Shown: positions 46,279 to 55,701 of the stretch, piece by piece
Layout: every line of letters begins with the position of its first letter
Numbering within the stretch: the first letter of the stretch is position 1
DNA from: Agromyces laixinhei
Lineage (GTDB): Bacteria; Actinomycetota; Actinomycetes; Actinomycetales; Microbacteriaceae
DNA length: 64,000 nucleotides
Assembly: GCF_006337065.1 (NCBI RefSeq)
Contig: NZ_CP040872.1
Coordinates: 186,001 to 250,000, forward strand
Reading direction: 5' to 3'
Position numbers and translations under genes: made by a program
The notes under the pieces: generated by a model
The model's input: only the letters and a program-made list of their open reading frames with translations
What the model was told of the DNA's origin: nothing
Database searches by the model: none

Positions 46279-47430
46279 ATGGACCTCGCGGCGCTGCGGC
46301 GGCTTCGGCTCCGGGTGCAGGGGCTGCGGCGTCCGTTCGACGCCTCAGCGCCCGAGGTCGTTCGCCGGTTCGTCGCCGTGCAGGCGCAGGAGTTCCTCCC
46401 CGCGCAGTGGGGTCTTGCCGCCCGGGTGCCCGAAGACGGCCGACCGGATGCCGCGTCCGTCGCGGCAGCGCTCGACCGGGGTGACATCCTGCGAACGCAT
46501 GTGCTGCGCCCGACGTGGCACTTCCTGCACCCGGCGGACGCCCGCTGGGTCATGGAACTCTCGGCGGAGCGTGTGCACCGCGCGAACGGCACGATGTACC
46601 GGCGCACCGGCGTCGAGGGCGAGACGGCGACTCGCGCGCTCGACCTCGTCGCCGGCTCGGTCGCCGGCGGGCATCGCACGCGCGCCGAACTCTCGTCGGC
46701 CCTGGAGGCGGGCGGTCTGCCGTTCGCGGGGCTCGCGTTCGGATACGTGCTCATGCTCGCCGAGCTCGAACGAGTCGCGATCAGTGGGGCGAGCGTCGGC
46801 AGGCAGCGTACCTACGCCGCGTTCGACGAGCGCGTACCGGCGGCGGCGGTTCGCCCACGTGACGAGGCACTCGCCGAACTCGCCGCCCGGTTCATCCGTT
46901 CGCGAGGGCCGGTGAGCGCGCGCGACTTCTCGGTCTGGTCGGGATTCACGCTCCGCGATGCCAGAAAGGCGTTCACGGATGCCGCCGAGCCGGCCGGCGC
47001 GCACGGCAGCCGAATCGAGCAGGTCGACGTCGACGGCGAACCGCACCTGCTCGACGCAGAGGTCGCGGATGCGGCATCCGCTCGCTCGAATGACGGTGAG
47101 CCGGATGCCGCGGGCCCGCGTGGCACCGTCGACCTGCTGCAGGCGTACGACGAGTACATCATGGGCTACGCGGCGCCGCGCGCCTACCTGCAGCCACCCG
47201 GGCGTGCCGACCCCGTGCAGCCCGAGTTCCCGCTGCACGCGATGATGGTCGACGGGGTCATGTGCGGGCGGTGGGCCCCGGTGGTGCAGGCGAAGCGCGC
47301 CACCGTGCGGATCGTGCCGTGGCGATCGTTCTCCCGCGCCGAGGAGCGTTCGCTCGCGGCATCCGTCACCCAGGTGGAGCGGTTCCTCGGCGTGCCGGTC
47401 ACGGTCGAATGCGAGGCTCCGACCGCCTGA
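46279..47430 (+). CDS. Winged-helix protein of the AlkZ-like DNA glycosylase family
   Basis: A 383-residue protein of PF06224 (HTH_42), a family built from tandem winged helices. Characterised members (AlkZ, YcaQ/AlkX) excise alkylated bases or unhook interstrand crosslinks using a Q-hydrophobic-Q or Q-hydrophobic-D pair. Here FVAVQAQEFLPAQWGL shows a Q-A-Q pair at about 36-38 in the expected place, and RTHVLRPTWHFLHPADARW follows. It is 3 bp downstream of the ABC permease, so exporter and repair enzyme may be co-expressed, as in self-resistance to a DNA-alkylating compound; that link is inference. Confidence 0.85.
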   Translation: MDLAALRRLRLRVQGLRRPFDASAPEVVRRFVAVQAQEFLPAQWGLAARVPEDGRPDAASVAAALDRGDILRTHVLRPTWHFLHPADARWVMELSAERVHRANGTMYRRTGVEGETATRALDLVAGSVAGGHRTRAELSSALEAGGLPFAGLAFGYVLMLAELERVAISGASVGRQRTYAAFDERVPAAAVRPRDEALAELAARFIRSRGPVSARDFSVWSGFTLRDARKAFTDAAEPAGAHGSRIEQVDVDGEPHLLDAEVADAASARSNDGEPDAAGPRGTVDLLQAYDEYIMGYAAPRAYLQPPGRADPVQPEFPLHAMMVDGVMCGRWAPVVQAKRATVRIVPWRSFSRAEERSLAASVTQVERFLGVPVTVECEAPTA

Positions 47431-47482
47431 CCCACCCGGGCACGCCGAACCCGCGCCTCTGTCACCGTATTCACGCAGGCAC

Positions 47483-47488
47483 TACGAT
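47483..47488 (+). promoter_or_regulatory. -10 box for a leaderless DUF1304-type gene
   Basis: TACGAT ends seven bases before ATG 47496; no ribosome site is present. Confidence 0.4.
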
Positions 47489-47495
47489 CGGCGGT

Positions 47496-47876
47496 ATGGC
47501 CGTGATCGCCAGCATCTTCGTCGCCATCGCCGCGCTGCTGCACGGCTGGATCTTCCTGATGGAGAGCGTGTGGTGGACGCGCCCGGAGACGTGGAAGCGC
47601 TTCGGCGTCGCCGACCAGGCGGCGGCCGACACGACCCGGCCCATGGCCTACAACCAGGGCTTCTACAACCTGTTCCTCGGCATCGGCGCAGGCCTCGGGC
47701 TCGTGTTGTACTGGGTCAGTGCGACGGCCGCGGGCACCACGCTCGTGCTGTTCACGACGGCGTGCATGGTACTCGCGGCGGCGGTCCTGACCACCACCGG
47801 GCGGGGTCACCTCCGGGCGGCGCTCATCCAGGGCACGCTGCCGCTCATCGGGTTCGTGCTGTTCCTGTTCGCCTGA
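47496..47876 (+). CDS. DUF1304-type small membrane protein
   Basis: A 126-residue protein with four hydrophobic helices and the DUF1304 features HGWIFLMESVWWTRP, AYNQGFYNLFLGIGAG and GHLRAALIQGTLPLIGF. The function of the family is unknown. The start at ATG 47496 matches a leaderless promoter. The end of the convergent TetR gene overlaps its last 32 bp. Confidence 0.88.
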   Translation: MAVIASIFVAIAALLHGWIFLMESVWWTRPETWKRFGVADQAAADTTRPMAYNQGFYNLFLGIGAGLGLVLYWVSATAAGTTLVLFTTACMVLAAAVLTTTGRGHLRAALIQGTLPLIGFVLFLFA

Positions 47877-48478
47877 GATCGGTGGGCTCCACCCCGCGCA
47901 GCACAGCTTCGACTGCGAAGTCCAACTCCAATCGCGCGTCCGATACGTCCTGATCGGCCGCCGACGCCAGGCGCGGAAATCGTGCCGCGACGGCCTCACT
48001 CAGCCAAGGCGCAGGGGTGGCGCCGCGCAGCCCCACCTCGAGCGACGCGTATGTGCGCACCAGGCTGTCGAGGAGCAGTGCCAACCGCAGCGCATCCACG
48101 TCGGCCTGCTCGGCCACCGCGCCGACGAACGCATCGATCCAGGCGTACGCGCGCGGTTGCGTGGGCATGCGCTTCGGCGCGACCTCGCACAGCCACGGGT
48201 GCTCGGCATAGCGGTCAGCCAGCTCCGACGTCCATGATCGGCACTGCTGCTGCCAATCAGCGCCCGAGAGGGTAGGCGGATCTCCGATCGCAGCATCCAC
48301 CATCAGCTCCACCAGCTCTGCCTTGGAATCCACGTAGCGGTAGACCCCGGTCGTCGTCATCCCGAGACGATCGGCCACCTTGCAGCGAGACACCGTCGAG
48401 TCCGACCTCGTCTGCGAGCTCTACAGCCGCGGAGGCGAGCTGGGCGGGGCTCCAGCGCGCTTTCGGCCCGCGCCCCAT
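47845..48478 (-). pseudogene. TetR-family regulator broken by a frameshift
   Basis: The gene begins at ATG 48478 (MGRGPKARWSPAQLASAAVE, then GLDGVSL) and leaves frame near 48380-48386. The expected continuation KVADRLGMTTTGVYRYVDSK is found in another frame and runs to the stop at 47845 with an intact effector domain of about 140 residues. A net shift of one base is needed between SLQ and KVADRLG. No homopolymer is present here, so a true mutation is as likely as a sequencing error. It is divergent from the SDR gene across tandem palindromic operators. Confidence 0.85.
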
Positions 48479-48521
48479 GGGGACATCCAATCCCCCAGAG
48501 TTGCCGGAGCGCGCGATCCTC

Positions 48522-48575
48522 TTGACTGTGCATGGCATTCACTGTAATGTCATTTACTGTGAATGGCATTCACAG
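48522..48575. promoter_or_regulatory. Three tandem 19-bp palindromic operators over a promoter
   Basis: Site 3 (48557-48575) is a perfect 19-bp palindrome, CTGTGAATGGCATTCACAG. Site 1 (48526-48544, CTGTGCATGGCATTCACTG) and site 2 (48542-48560, CTGTAATGTCATTTACTGT) are imperfect copies, spaced 15-16 bp. TTGACT (48522-48527) is a -35 box for the SDR gene, with a TAATGT-like -10 at 48545-48550 inside site 2. The frameshifted TetR gene is the natural repressor candidate. Confidence 0.75.
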
Positions 48576-48588
48576 AAAGGGTATTCAC

Positions 48589-49404
48589 ATGACGACGATT
48601 CTGATCACCGGCGCATCCTCCGGCATCGGCGCGCGCACCGCCGCGAAGCTCGCGGCGGGTGGCGCGACCGTCTTCGGCGCTGCCCGCACGACGAGCGCCA
48701 TCGCGAGCATCGACGGCGTCACGCCCGTGCCGCTCGATCTCACCGACGAAGGCTCGATCCGGAACGCGGTGGCCACCATCACCCGGGCTGTCGACGAGAT
48801 CGATGTGCTCATCAACTGCGCCGGCTACGGCGAGTTCGGCACCGTCGAAGAGACCTCTCTCGCAGACGCCCGCCGGCATCTCGAGGTGAACGTGCTCGGC
48901 GCCGTCGGGCTCATCCAGGCCGTGCTCCCGGGCATGCGCACGGCGGGCCACGGGCGAATCGTCAATGTCTCCTCGCTCGCCGGCGAGTTCGCAGCCCCGT
49001 TGGGCGGCTGGTACCACGCTTCGAAGTTCGCCCTCGAGGCGGTCTCCGATTCCCTGCGCGGGGAGGTCGCGCAATTCGGCATCGACGTCACCGTGGTGCA
49101 GCCGAGCTACGTCGCCACTGATTGGCACGACGACGCGATGGAGCGACTCGAAAGCTCGTCGTCACACGGCCCGTACGCGTCGATGGCGACGGCCATGAGC
49201 AAGTACTTCGCGAATCCGGCACTCACGAAGCAATTCTCGAGCCCCGACGCCGTTGCGACGCTGATCGCCAAGGCCGCGTTGACCCCGCGGCCACGCACGC
49301 GCTACCGGATCGGGCCCGGATCGAACATCGCGGTCGCGCTGGCGACGCTACTTCCCGATCGCGCGTTCGACGCGCTGACGCGAAAGCAGTTCGGCTACGC
49401 GTGA
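48589..49404 (+). CDS. Short-chain dehydrogenase/reductase
   Basis: A 271-residue classical SDR. Cofactor motif TGASSGIG (7-14), structural NCAGYGE, catalytic Ser in VNVSSLAGE and the YHASK catalytic Tyr-Lys pair are all present. Substrate unknown. AAAGG eight bases before ATG 48589 supports the start, which excludes an ATG at 48532 that would lie within the operator array. It is followed after 45 bp by a small membrane protein gene, likely in one operon under TetR control. Confidence 0.92.
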   Translation: MTTILITGASSGIGARTAAKLAAGGATVFGAARTTSAIASIDGVTPVPLDLTDEGSIRNAVATITRAVDEIDVLINCAGYGEFGTVEETSLADARRHLEVNVLGAVGLIQAVLPGMRTAGHGRIVNVSSLAGEFAAPLGGWYHASKFALEAVSDSLRGEVAQFGIDVTVVQPSYVATDWHDDAMERLESSSSHGPYASMATAMSKYFANPALTKQFSSPDAVATLIAKAALTPRPRTRYRIGPGSNIAVALATLLPDRAFDALTRKQFGYA

Positions 49405-49449
49405 GCCCGCGGTGCCGATGAATCCATCCCGATCAGCGAAGGAGTCCAC

Positions 49450-49923
49450 GTGGACATCATCATTCCCATCGCCGCCATCCTCGCCATCCTCGGCGTCGCG
49501 GTCATCTTCGGGGCCGATGTTCTCGCCGCCGTCGTGCTGCGCCCGGTCTACGCCGGCGTCGATGAGCGCACCCTCGTGCAAGTCGTCGGGCGCGGCCACC
49601 ACTTCGGCGATCGACGGCTCCCCATCGCCGGAATCCTCGGCGTCGTATTCACCGTCATCACGGCGATTCTCGCCTTCCTCGGGTCGATGCCGGTGCCCGG
49701 CGTGCTGGCGGGCACGGCCCTGCTTCTGCTCGTGATCTGGCTCATCCTCTTCACCCGCATCTCGAAGCCGATCAATGCCCGGTTGAGTGCGGCCGCGCTT
49801 GCCGACGAGGTGCCGGCCGATGCGCGTGAACTGCAAGAGCGGTGGGAGTCGATCATCACCCTGCGCGCGTTCATCCAGGGCGCGGCCGTGCTGCTGCTCT
49901 CGCTGGTGCTCGTCTTCGCGTGA
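49450..49923 (+). CDS. Small four-helix membrane protein, DUF1772-like
   Basis: A 157-residue protein with helices at about 5-30, 58-80, 83-103 and 135-156. The length and helix spacing resemble DUF1772/anthrone-oxygenase-like proteins, but no clear signature residue is visible, so this is tentative. AAGGAG five bases before GTG 49450 supports the start. Probably co-transcribed with the SDR gene. Confidence 0.72.
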   Translation: MDIIIPIAAILAILGVAVIFGADVLAAVVLRPVYAGVDERTLVQVVGRGHHFGDRRLPIAGILGVVFTVITAILAFLGSMPVPGVLAGTALLLLVIWLILFTRISKPINARLSAAALADEVPADARELQERWESIITLRAFIQGAAVLLLSLVLVFA

Positions 49924-49980
49924 TCACGCCAACCGGCGACATCGCCGAATCACCGGCAGGCGACGTCGGTCACGCGTGAT

Positions 49981-50373
49981 TCAGGTCGTCGACCCGCCAT
50001 CGTCGGCCGCGTCGGTGGCGTCCTCGGGCTCGAGCTTCAGCCGATCGATGAGTTCGCCGGCATGATTCGTGCTCAGGATGATGCGGGTGAACTCGCCCGC
50101 GGCGAGCTCGAGCACGACGGCGGGGCGCTTGCCCTTGACGATGACGAAGTCCTTGCCGCCGTGGTACTTCCACACGCCGACGGCGACGACGAGCGGAACC
50201 TCGGCGCCGCGCCGCCGGATGCCGCGAATCCAGATCCACGGGTCTTCAGTGATCGTCGCAGAGCGGATGTCGCTGCGTTGCACCACGAGGTCGGCACTGC
50301 GGAGCGCGAGCGTCTTCTCGGGCGTGGTGAGGTGCACCTCGATCCGGTCGTTGTGCACGCGCAGCTTCGCCAT
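49981..50373 (-). CDS. Small conserved protein of unknown function (PH-like fold possible)
   Basis: A 130-residue soluble protein, mostly beta-strand by composition (LRVHNDRIEVHLT, LRSADLVVQRSDI, DPWIWIRGIRR) with a C-terminal acidic tail. The strand pattern resembles bacterial PH-like domains but I cannot assign it. AGGA seven bases before ATG 50373 supports the start. It follows hemL on the same strand with a 93-bp gap. Confidence 0.7.
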   Translation of the reverse strand: MAKLRVHNDRIEVHLTTPEKTLALRSADLVVQRSDIRSATITEDPWIWIRGIRRRGAEVPLVVAVGVWKYHGGKDFVIVKGKRPAVVLELAAGEFTRIILSTNHAGELIDRLKLEPEDATDAADDGGSTT

Positions 50374-50466
50374 GCTTCCATCCTGCACGAGTCACCCGCC
50401 ACTCGGGGTGTCGACTCCCCACAAAGCGAGAACGGTTTGCTGCAGGAAACCGTGCGAGCCCGCCGG

Positions 50467-51792
50467 TCACACCGGTCGAGCGGATGCCGCGGCTCGCGCC
50501 GCCGCCGGGAGCGCATCGAACACCCGGGCGATCGCCGCATCGTCATGTGCCGCGGTGACGAACCACGCCTCGTAGACGCTCGGCGGGAGTGAGACGCCGG
50601 CGTCGAGCATCGCGTGGAAGAACGGGGCGTACCGCCACGACTCCTGGCGTTGCACGGTCGCGTAGTCCCGCACCGGGGCAGCCGCGGCCTCCTCGCCGAA
50701 CACGAAGCTGAAGAGGTTGCCTGCGTGCTGCACGCGGTGCGCGACCCCCTCGGCGTCGAGCGCGGCCGAGACCGCGTCGCTGATCGTCTCGGCGGCGGCG
50801 TCGAGCGCGCGGTACACCGAGGCATCCGCTGCGCTCAGTGTGGCGACGCCGGCGGCGACCGCGACCGGATTGCCCGAGAGCGTGCCGGCCTGGTACACGG
50901 GTCCGAGCGGGGCGAGCTGCTCCATGACCTCTGCCCGACCGCCGAGGGCGGCGACCGGCATGCCGCCGCCGATGACCTTGCCGAAGGTCATCAGGTCGGG
51001 CGTGTATGCCGTGTCGGTGCCGTCTTCGAGGCCCCACCACCCGGCGGCGGAGACGCGGAAGCCCGTGAGCACCTCGTCGGAGATGACGAGGGCGCCGTGC
51101 GCGCGGGCGAGGTCGACGACGGCGCGATTGAACCCGGCGGCCGGCGGCACGACACCCATGTTCGCGGCGGCCGCCTCGGTGATGACGGCTGCGATGCGGT
51201 CGCCGTGCTCCGCGAAGACTGCGCGGATTGCGTCGAGATCGTTGTACGGCACCACGAGCGTGAGCGCCGCGATACCGGCCGGCACCCCTGCGGAGCCGGG
51301 CAGGGCGAAGGTCGCAAGACCGGAGCCGGCTTCGGCGAGGAGGCCGTCGGAGTGGCCGTGGTAGTGCCCGGCGAACTTCACGAGCAGGTCGCGGCCCGTG
51401 AATCCGCGCGCGAGCCGGATGGCGCTCATCGTCGCCTCGGTGCCGGTGGAGACGAGGCGCAGCTTCTCGACCGGGCCGACGCGCTGCTCGACGAGCTCGG
51501 CGAGTTCGGTCTCGACGGGAGTCGAGGCGCCGAACGAGAGGCCGCGCGCCGCGGCATCCGTCACCGCCTCGATGACCCTGGGGTCGGCATGGCCGAGGAT
51601 CGCCGGGCCCCACCCCGCGACGAGGTCGACGTACTCGCGCCCTTCGGCGTCGGTGACATACGGGCCGCGGGCGCTGACCAGGAAGCGGGGCGTGCCGCCG
51701 ACCGAGCCGAACGCGCGCACGGGCGAGTTCACCCCGCCCGGTATCGCGGCCTGTGCCCGGGCGAAGAGCTCGTCGTTCGTGGGCGCGGTCAC
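50467..51792 (-). CDS. hemL: Glutamate-1-semialdehyde 2,1-aminomutase
   Basis: A 441-residue class-III PLP enzyme making 5-aminolevulinate from glutamate-1-semialdehyde. Diagnostic segments: [47 protein letters not shown] and the cofactor lysine in [17 protein letters not shown] 51792 has GGAG seven bases upstream and overlaps the hemB stop (GTGA). Last gene of the heme operon. Confidence 0.96.
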   Translation of the reverse strand: MTAPTNDELFARAQAAIPGGVNSPVRAFGSVGGTPRFLVSARGPYVTDAEGREYVDLVAGWGPAILGHADPRVIEAVTDAAARGLSFGASTPVETELAELVEQRVGPVEKLRLVSTGTEATMSAIRLARGFTGRDLLVKFAGHYHGHSDGLLAEAGSGLATFALPGSAGVPAGIAALTLVVPYNDLDAIRAVFAEHGDRIAAVITEAAAANMGVVPPAAGFNRAVVDLARAHGALVISDEVLTGFRVSAAGWWGLEDGTDTAYTPDLMTFGKVIGGGMPVAALGGRAEVMEQLAPLGPVYQAGTLSGNPVAVAAGVATLSAADASVYRALDAAAETISDAVSAALDAEGVAHRVQHAGNLFSFVFGEEAAAAPVRDYATVQRQESWRYAPFFHAMLDAGVSLPPSVYEAWFVTAAHDDAAIARVFDALPAAARAAASARPV

Positions 51793-52787
51793 TCCGTGTC
51801 TCCGTTGTTGATCCATTCCGCCAGTTCGACGGCCCAGTAGGTGAGCACCGCGTCGGCACCGGCACGGCGGATGCCCCGCACCGACTCGATGACGGCGCGC
51901 TTGCGGTCGATCCAGCCGTGCGCGGCGGCGGCCTCGATCATCGCGTACTCCCCCGAGACCTGATACGCCCAGACCGGTACGTCGGATGCCGCGGCGACGT
52001 CGGCGAGCACGTCGAGGTAGCTGCCCGCCGGTTTGACCATCACGACGTCGGCGCCCTCGTCGATGTCGATCATCGCCTCGCGCAACCCCTCACGACGGTT
52101 GCCGGGGTCGAGCTGATAGGAGCGTCGATCGCCCTCGAGCGTCGACTCGACCGCGTCGCGGAAGGGCCCGTAGAACGCGCTCGCGTACTTCGCCGAGTAG
52201 GCGAGGATCGCCGTGTCGTGGTGACCGGCGCCGTCGAGGGCCTCCCGCACCGCGGCGACCTGGCCGTCCATCATGCCCGAGAGTCCGAGCAGTTCGGAGC
52301 CGGCGCCGGCCTGCGCGAGCGCCATCGCCGTGTACCGTTCGAGCGTCGCGTCATTGTCGACGTGACCGCGCTCATCGAGCACGCCGCAGTGCCCGTGGTC
52401 GGTGAACTCGTCGAGGCACAGGTCGGTCTGCACGACGAGACGACCCGCGGATGCCTCGGCGGCGACCTTCGTCGCGGCGTTCAGTATGCCGTCGGGGTCG
52501 GTCGCACCGGTGCCCTGCGCATCGCGCACCTCGGGCACGCCGAACAGCATCACGCCGCCGACGCCCGCGGCCGCGGCATCCGATATCGCCTGAGGCAGGG
52601 AGCCGATGGAGTGCTGCACGACTCCCGGCATCGAGCCGATCGGCACCGGGGCGGTCACGCCCTCTCGCACGAAGATCGGGAGCACGAGTTCGGCGGGGTG
52701 CAGCCGGGTCTCGGAGACGAGGCGGCGGAGCGACGGCGTCTCACGCAGACGGCGCGGGCGGATGCGGGGAACGGGGGTGGAACTCAC
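51789..52787 (-). CDS. hemB: Porphobilinogen synthase (5-aminolevulinate dehydratase)
   Basis: A 332-residue TIM-barrel enzyme condensing two 5-aminolevulinates. Schiff-base lysines are in [16 protein letters not shown] and [11 protein letters not shown]. The metal-site segment reads [14 protein letters not shown], keeping two of the three zinc cysteines with Asp in place of the middle one, a mixed type usual in actinobacteria. GTG 52787 starts it; the ribosome site is weak. A 66-bp gap containing a duplicated 14-mer separates it from hemD. Confidence 0.95.
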   Translation of the reverse strand: MSSTPVPRIRPRRLRETPSLRRLVSETRLHPAELVLPIFVREGVTAPVPIGSMPGVVQHSIGSLPQAISDAAAAGVGGVMLFGVPEVRDAQGTGATDPDGILNAATKVAAEASAGRLVVQTDLCLDEFTDHGHCGVLDERGHVDNDATLERYTAMALAQAGAGSELLGLSGMMDGQVAAVREALDGAGHHDTAILAYSAKYASAFYGPFRDAVESTLEGDRRSYQLDPGNRREGLREAMIDIDEGADVVMVKPAGSYLDVLADVAAASDVPVWAYQVSGEYAMIEAAAAHGWIDRKRAVIESVRGIRRAGADAVLTYWAVELAEWINNGDTE

Positions 52788-52800
52788 CCGACCAGCCTAT

Positions 52801-52834
52801 GTCGCCGCACCTGGCCCCGTGTCGCCGCACCTGG
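52801..52834. repeat. Short direct repeat between hemD and hemB
   Basis: GTCGCCGCACCTGG occurs at 52801-52814 and again at 52821-52834 (20-bp period). It is the only sizeable gap in the hemQ-hemL run. Confidence 0.6.
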
Positions 52835-52853
52835 GCCGAACGCCTGCGACCGT

Positions 52854-53666
52854 TCAGGCCTTGGACCTCGCGGCGACGACCAGCGCGTCGATGAGCGACT
52901 CGGAGGTGCGCTCGCGCGCGACGACGTCGACCCGAAGGCCGGCCCGCGCGGCATCCCGCTTCGTCTGCGGACCGATCGCGGCAACGAGGATCGACTCTGG
53001 GATGGGTCCGAGCTGCTCCTGCACCTGCTCGGCGACGCTGCCCGAGGTCACGAGCACCACGTTGACGCGGCCTGCGCGCACGTCTTCGGCGACCTTCTTG
53101 GAGACCGGAACTCCGATCGTGCGATACGCCACGACGGCCTCGACGTGATGGCCCATGCGCTCGAGACCGATCGAGAGCACCTGCTTGGCGATCGCCGACC
53201 GCAGGGCGAGCACCGAGAGTCCGGAAGCACCGTGGGTCGCGGCCTCCCACTCCTCGAGCATGCCGCGGGCCGAGTTCTCTTCGGCCGGCACGATGTCGGC
53301 CTGGTACCCCGCGGCGGCGAGCGCGGCCGCGGTGGTTTCGCCGACCGCGGCGACCTTCGTGGTCTCGGGGATGACGGCGTTGTAGGTCGTGAGCACGTCG
53401 ACGGTCGTCGCGCTCGTCACGGTGAGCCAGTCGAAACCGCCTGCGGCGAGCTTCGCGAGCGCCGCCTCGAGGGCGGGCTGGTCGTCGCTCGGTGCGAAGT
53501 TGATCAGGGGGGCGACCAGGGGCGAAGCGCCGCGGGCGCGAAGGGCTGCGGCGACCGCGTCACCCCAGGGCCCGCCGCGAGGCACGAGCACCCGCTGGCC
53601 GGCGAGCGGCTTGCCCGCAGACGGAGGCAGCTTGATCGCACCCGTCATCGGTTCGAATTCGCTCAC
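52854..53666 (-). CDS. hemD: Uroporphyrinogen-III synthase
   Basis: A 270-residue HemD-fold protein: QRVLVPRGGPWGDAVAAALR at the N-terminus, FDWLTVTSATTVDVL, VAAVGETTAAALAAAG and VVLVTSGSVAEQV. Sequence conservation is low in this family, but position right after hemC and the domain order make the call firm. GTG 53666 overlaps the hemC stop (GTGA). Confidence 0.9.
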   Translation of the reverse strand: MSEFEPMTGAIKLPPSAGKPLAGQRVLVPRGGPWGDAVAAALRARGASPLVAPLINFAPSDDQPALEAALAKLAAGGFDWLTVTSATTVDVLTTYNAVIPETTKVAAVGETTAAALAAAGYQADIVPAEENSARGMLEEWEAATHGASGLSVLALRSAIAKQVLSIGLERMGHHVEAVVAYRTIGVPVSKKVAEDVRAGRVNVVLVTSGSVAEQVQEQLGPIPESILVAAIGPQTKRDAARAGLRVDVVARERTSESLIDALVVAARSKA

Positions 53667-54622
53667 AGCGGCCCCTCTGGTGGTGCAAGATCAGCGGCGC
53701 CGTTGCCGAGAAGTTCTGCGACTGCGCGTTCGGCGATGTCGCGTGCCGCATCCGCCAGGTCGGCGGCCGAGCGGCTCTCGGGGGTTGCCGCGTGCGAACT
53801 CACGATTCGCCGGGCCCCGTCGGCACTGTACACCGTCGCCGTCAGGAACAGAAGTTCGTCTTCGGTGAACGCCGTGGCGCCGATGGGAGCCGAACAACCC
53901 GCCTCGAGACCGGCGAGCACGAGCCGCTCGGCGAGCACCGTGGCACGGGTCGTCCGGTGGTCGACCGCCTCGAGCGCGCGCTCGAGCTGGGGGTCGCCGT
54001 CCTCCCGGCGGACCTCGATCGCGAGCGCACCCTGGCCGGGTGCGGTCGGCCATTCCTCGAGCGGAAGCAGCTCGGTCACGGCATCGGAGCGGCCGAGCCG
54101 GTCGAGGCCGGCGGCGGCGAGCAGCACGGCGTCGAGGCTCGGGTCGTCGCCGAAGACGTGCTCGAGGCGGGTGTCGATGTTGCCGCGCAGGTCGACCGCG
54201 ACGACATCGGGGCGGGCGGCGCCGAGCTGGGCGATGCGACGCGGCGAGCCGGTGCCGACGCGCGCGCCCTCGGGCAACGTCGCGAGCGTGAACCCGTCTC
54301 GCGCGCAGAGCGCGTCGCGGGCATCGGCTCGCTTCGGCACCGCGCCGAGTCGCAGCCCCTCGTGCTCGGCGGTCGGCAGGTCTTTCAACGAGTGCACGAC
54401 GACGTCGCATTCACCGGCGAGGAGTGCTTCGCGGAGCGCCGCGGCGAAGACTCCGGTGCCGCCGATCGTCGCGAGGGAGGCCCGTGAGGTGTCACCCTTC
54501 GTGGTGATCGGCACGAGCTCGATCTCGGCCTTCGCGGCCGCGGCGAGCCGCTCCGAGATCTGACGGGTCTGGGCCATCGCGAGGGCGCTGCCCCGGGTGC
54601 CGACGCGGATCACGGAGGTCAT
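53663..54622 (-). CDS. hemC: Hydroxymethylbilane synthase
   Basis: A 319-residue porphobilinogen deaminase. RVGTRGSALAMAQT at the N-terminus, VHSLKDLPT, GTGSPRRIAQL and the dipyrromethane-bearing Cys in GLEAGCSAPIGA are all present. ATG 54622 overlaps the hemH stop (ATGA). Confidence 0.96.
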   Translation of the reverse strand: MTSVIRVGTRGSALAMAQTRQISERLAAAAKAEIELVPITTKGDTSRASLATIGGTGVFAAALREALLAGECDVVVHSLKDLPTAEHEGLRLGAVPKRADARDALCARDGFTLATLPEGARVGTGSPRRIAQLGAARPDVVAVDLRGNIDTRLEHVFGDDPSLDAVLLAAAGLDRLGRSDAVTELLPLEEWPTAPGQGALAIEVRREDGDPQLERALEAVDHRTTRATVLAERLVLAGLEAGCSAPIGATAFTEDELLFLTATVYSADGARRIVSSHAATPESRSAADLADAARDIAERAVAELLGNGAADLAPPEGPL

Positions 54623-55701
54623 TGCGGAGTCGCCTCCTGCGCGCTCGCGGAGTCGACGACCGCTCCCCCGGCGATGCGCGGGTGATCGGGCCACGGGCCG
54701 AGTTCGGTGAGGTGCGGTCGTTCTGCGTCTGGCACGTCGTTCACGCGCTCGAGCACGAGGTCGACGAGGCCCGAGACGTACGCGGGGTGCACACCGGGGG
54801 TCGGCACGCGCCGCACCTGCAGCCCGTGCTCACCTGCGGTCTCGACCGCCTCGTTGTCGAGATCCCACATGACCTCCATGTGATCGCTGACGAAACCGAA
54901 CGGCACGATGACGATCGCGTCGGTGAGGCCCCCTGCGGCGAGCTCGCCGATCGCGTCGTTGATGTCGGGTTCGAGCCACGGCGTGCGCGGGTCGCCCGAA
55001 CGCGACTGGTAGACGAGCGACCACGGCGATGCCGGTGCAGCGGCTTCACCGACGACGGATGCCACGGCCAGGTGCTGCGCCACGTACGCGCCGCCCGAGC
55101 CGAACGCCGGTCCAGAGGCATCCGCTGCGCTCGTGGGGATGGAGTGTGTGACGAAGAGCACGTGAATGCGCTCGGGCGCGATGCCTTCGGACGTCAGTGA
55201 CGCCGCGGCATCCGTCACGCCCTCGATGAAGGGCTGCACGAAGCCGGGGTGATCGAAGTACTCGCGCACGCGGTCGATGGCGACGGCGGTGCCTGCGGTC
55301 GCCTTCTCGAAGTCCTCGCGGTACTGGTCGACGCCCGAGTAGCTCGTGTAGGCGCTCGTGACGAGGCCGAGCAGCTCGGTGCGGCCGTCGGCCTCTGCCT
55401 CGCGCACGACGTCGCCGAAGTACGGCGCCCAGTTGCGGTTGCCCCAGTAGACCGGCAGTTCGATGCCGCGCGCCGCGAGCTCGGCCTCGAGCGCGGCCTT
55501 CAGCTGCCGGTTCTGCTCGTTGATGGGACTCACCCCGCCGAAGTGGCGGTAGTGGTGGGCGACCTCTTCGAGCCGTTCGTCGGGGATGCCGCGACCGGCC
55601 GTGACGTTGCGGAGGAAGGGGATGACGTCGTCTTGGCCCTCGGGGCCGCCGAACGACGAGAGCAGGATCGCGTCGTACCGGGCAGATTCGTTCTTGGCCA
55701 C
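54619..55701 (-). CDS. hemH: Ferrochelatase (coproporphyrin type)
   Basis: A 360-residue chelatase. LLSSFGGPEGQDDVIPFLRN and HYRHFGGVSPINEQNR at the N-terminus, WGNRNWAPYFGD, the catalytic His in VLFVTHSIPTS and the late FGFVSDHMEVMWDLDNEA are family features. With hemQ next door it should insert iron into coproporphyrin III (CpfC role). GTG 55701 overlaps the hemQ stop by one base (TAGTG). Confidence 0.94.
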   Translation of the reverse strand: MAKNESARYDAILLSSFGGPEGQDDVIPFLRNVTAGRGIPDERLEEVAHHYRHFGGVSPINEQNRQLKAALEAELAARGIELPVYWGNRNWAPYFGDVVREAEADGRTELLGLVTSAYTSYSGVDQYREDFEKATAGTAVAIDRVREYFDHPGFVQPFIEGVTDAAASLTSEGIAPERIHVLFVTHSIPTSAADASGPAFGSGGAYVAQHLAVASVVGEAAAPASPWSLVYQSRSGDPRTPWLEPDINDAIGELAAGGLTDAIVIVPFGFVSDHMEVMWDLDNEAVETAGEHGLQVRRVPTPGVHPAYVSGLVDLVLERVNDVPDAERPHLTELGPWPDHPRIAGGAVVDSASAQEATPQ

